This document shows positions 15,395 to 15,756 of a stretch of DNA of 15,756 bases, piece after piece. Source of the DNA: EX4484-217-1 sp964496035 (GTDB taxonomy: Archaea; Thermoproteota; Thermoprotei_A; EX4484-217-1); the NCBI GenBank assembly GCA_964496035.1, contig CAZBXI010000036.1, positions 1-15,756 on the forward strand, given 5' to 3'. Made by a program: the position numbers and the translations under genes. The first letter of the stretch is position 1, and each line of letters opens with the position of its first letter. The notes under the pieces are model-generated. The model worked only from the letters and a program-made list of their open reading frames with translations, searched no databases and was not told where the DNA came from.

Positions 15395-15756
15395 CTAAAC
15401 AATATCTGAAGGATGCAAGTACGTTAAATTTCTAACCCGTTTATACATCGCATCATAGCTTATTATAGGAACTTTTTCACACAACGCTATAGCAGCATGT
15501 AAACTATCAAAATATGAAAGATTATGTTTCAGCCTTACATCGTAGGCTAAACTATGATATTTAGGCTTAGGCTGAAATATAGAAATACGATAATGCATTA
15601 ACATTTTTCCTATACCATCCCAGAAACTGTAAACATCCCTAGCGACAATGCTCCCTGATCTCAACAGTAAATCTATTTCGACAAGACTGTAAGGTGATAA
15701 AGTAAGTTTACCTAAATATTTATTGAAAACATTTTCTGCTTCTCTATGTTTTGGGT
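15395..15756 (-). CDS. PIN-domain protein, partial (N-terminus beyond the right edge)
   Basis: The minus-strand frame is open from the window edge to the stop at 15395-15397, giving at least 120 residues. A TTG at 15664 is not the true start, because the upstream sequence continues the domain (REAENVFNKYLG, LSPYSLVEIDLLL). The central part is helical, and the C-terminal portion FDSLHAAIALCEKVPIISYD carries the conserved PIN aspartates (FDSLHA and SYDAMY), with Glu in YSLVEIDLL as the second acidic site residue. It is probably a VapC-like ribonuclease; the first catalytic aspartate should lie just outside the window. No antitoxin partner is visible here; it would be expected upstream of the gene, beyond 15756. 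Confidence 0.75.
   Translation of the reverse strand, partial: PKHREAENVFNKYLGKLTLSPYSLVEIDLLLRSGSIVARDVYSFWDGIGKMLMHYRISIFQPKPKYHSLAYDVRLKHNLSYFDSLHAAIALCEKVPIISYDAMYKRVRNLTYLHPSDIV

Noticed and set aside
1..15756. tRNA genes, rRNA genes, CRISPR array or insertion sequence
   Set aside because: No cloverleaf with a TTC arm, no regularly spaced repeats, no transposase and no terminal inverted repeats were seen in the intergenic stretches.

Overview
The window reads as a chromosomal piece of an AT-rich, probably thermophilic archaeon. The evidence is a Taw1-type tRNA wyosine synthase, archaeal type IV pilin-like proteins, VapBC/PIN genes, TATA-box promoters with leaderless or GGTG-type starts, many TTG/GTG starts, a two-protein SufC-SufB system without SufD or SufS, and a C/D box sRNA. 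A TACK-type lineage is likely, but no 16S rRNA is present to prove it. A 100-N scaffold gap (6127-6226) indicates a draft or metagenome assembly.

The left third (1-5416) is accessory and partly broken. It holds a long pilin-like gene with a lectin-like jelly-roll domain, disrupted by three apparent frameshifts and one in-frame stop (40-1384); a FucI-family sugar isomerase-like gene (1593-2831); a VapB/VapC pair with its own promoter (2885-3524); an intact second pilin-like gene (4362-3544, minus); and a GH114/TM1410-type TIM-barrel glycosidase gene split by an in-frame TGA and apparently by a T-run indel near its start (4412-5416). Surface pilins with sugar-binding folds, a secreted glycosidase and a sugar isomerase suggest glycan handling at the cell surface.

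The centre (5492-8258) is the most striking locus. One gene joins a 2x[4Fe-4S] ferredoxin module, a [2Fe-2S] ferredoxin module and a radical SAM domain. It is interrupted by an intein with a LAGLIDADG endonuclease, inserted exactly at the third cysteine of the radical SAM CxxxCxxC cluster motif. Intein Cys1 and the extein Cys+1 both occupy the cluster-ligand position, so cluster binding and protein splicing would compete for the same residue.

The right part (8366-15756) is more ordinary: a CPA2-type cation/H+ antiporter, a CBS-pair protein, a 39-residue membrane peptide overlapping a divergent UbiA-like membrane protein, and an ACT-plus-V4R-like protein whose stop codon overlaps that of convergent sufB. 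Then come sufC-sufB (minus strand), a previously unmarked C/D box sRNA with its own TATA box (about 14162-14105, minus), taw1 (14277-15392) and a PIN-domain gene running off the right edge. Iron-sulfur biology links the intein-bearing radical SAM enzyme, the SufBC assembly pair and the two-cluster Taw1 enzyme.
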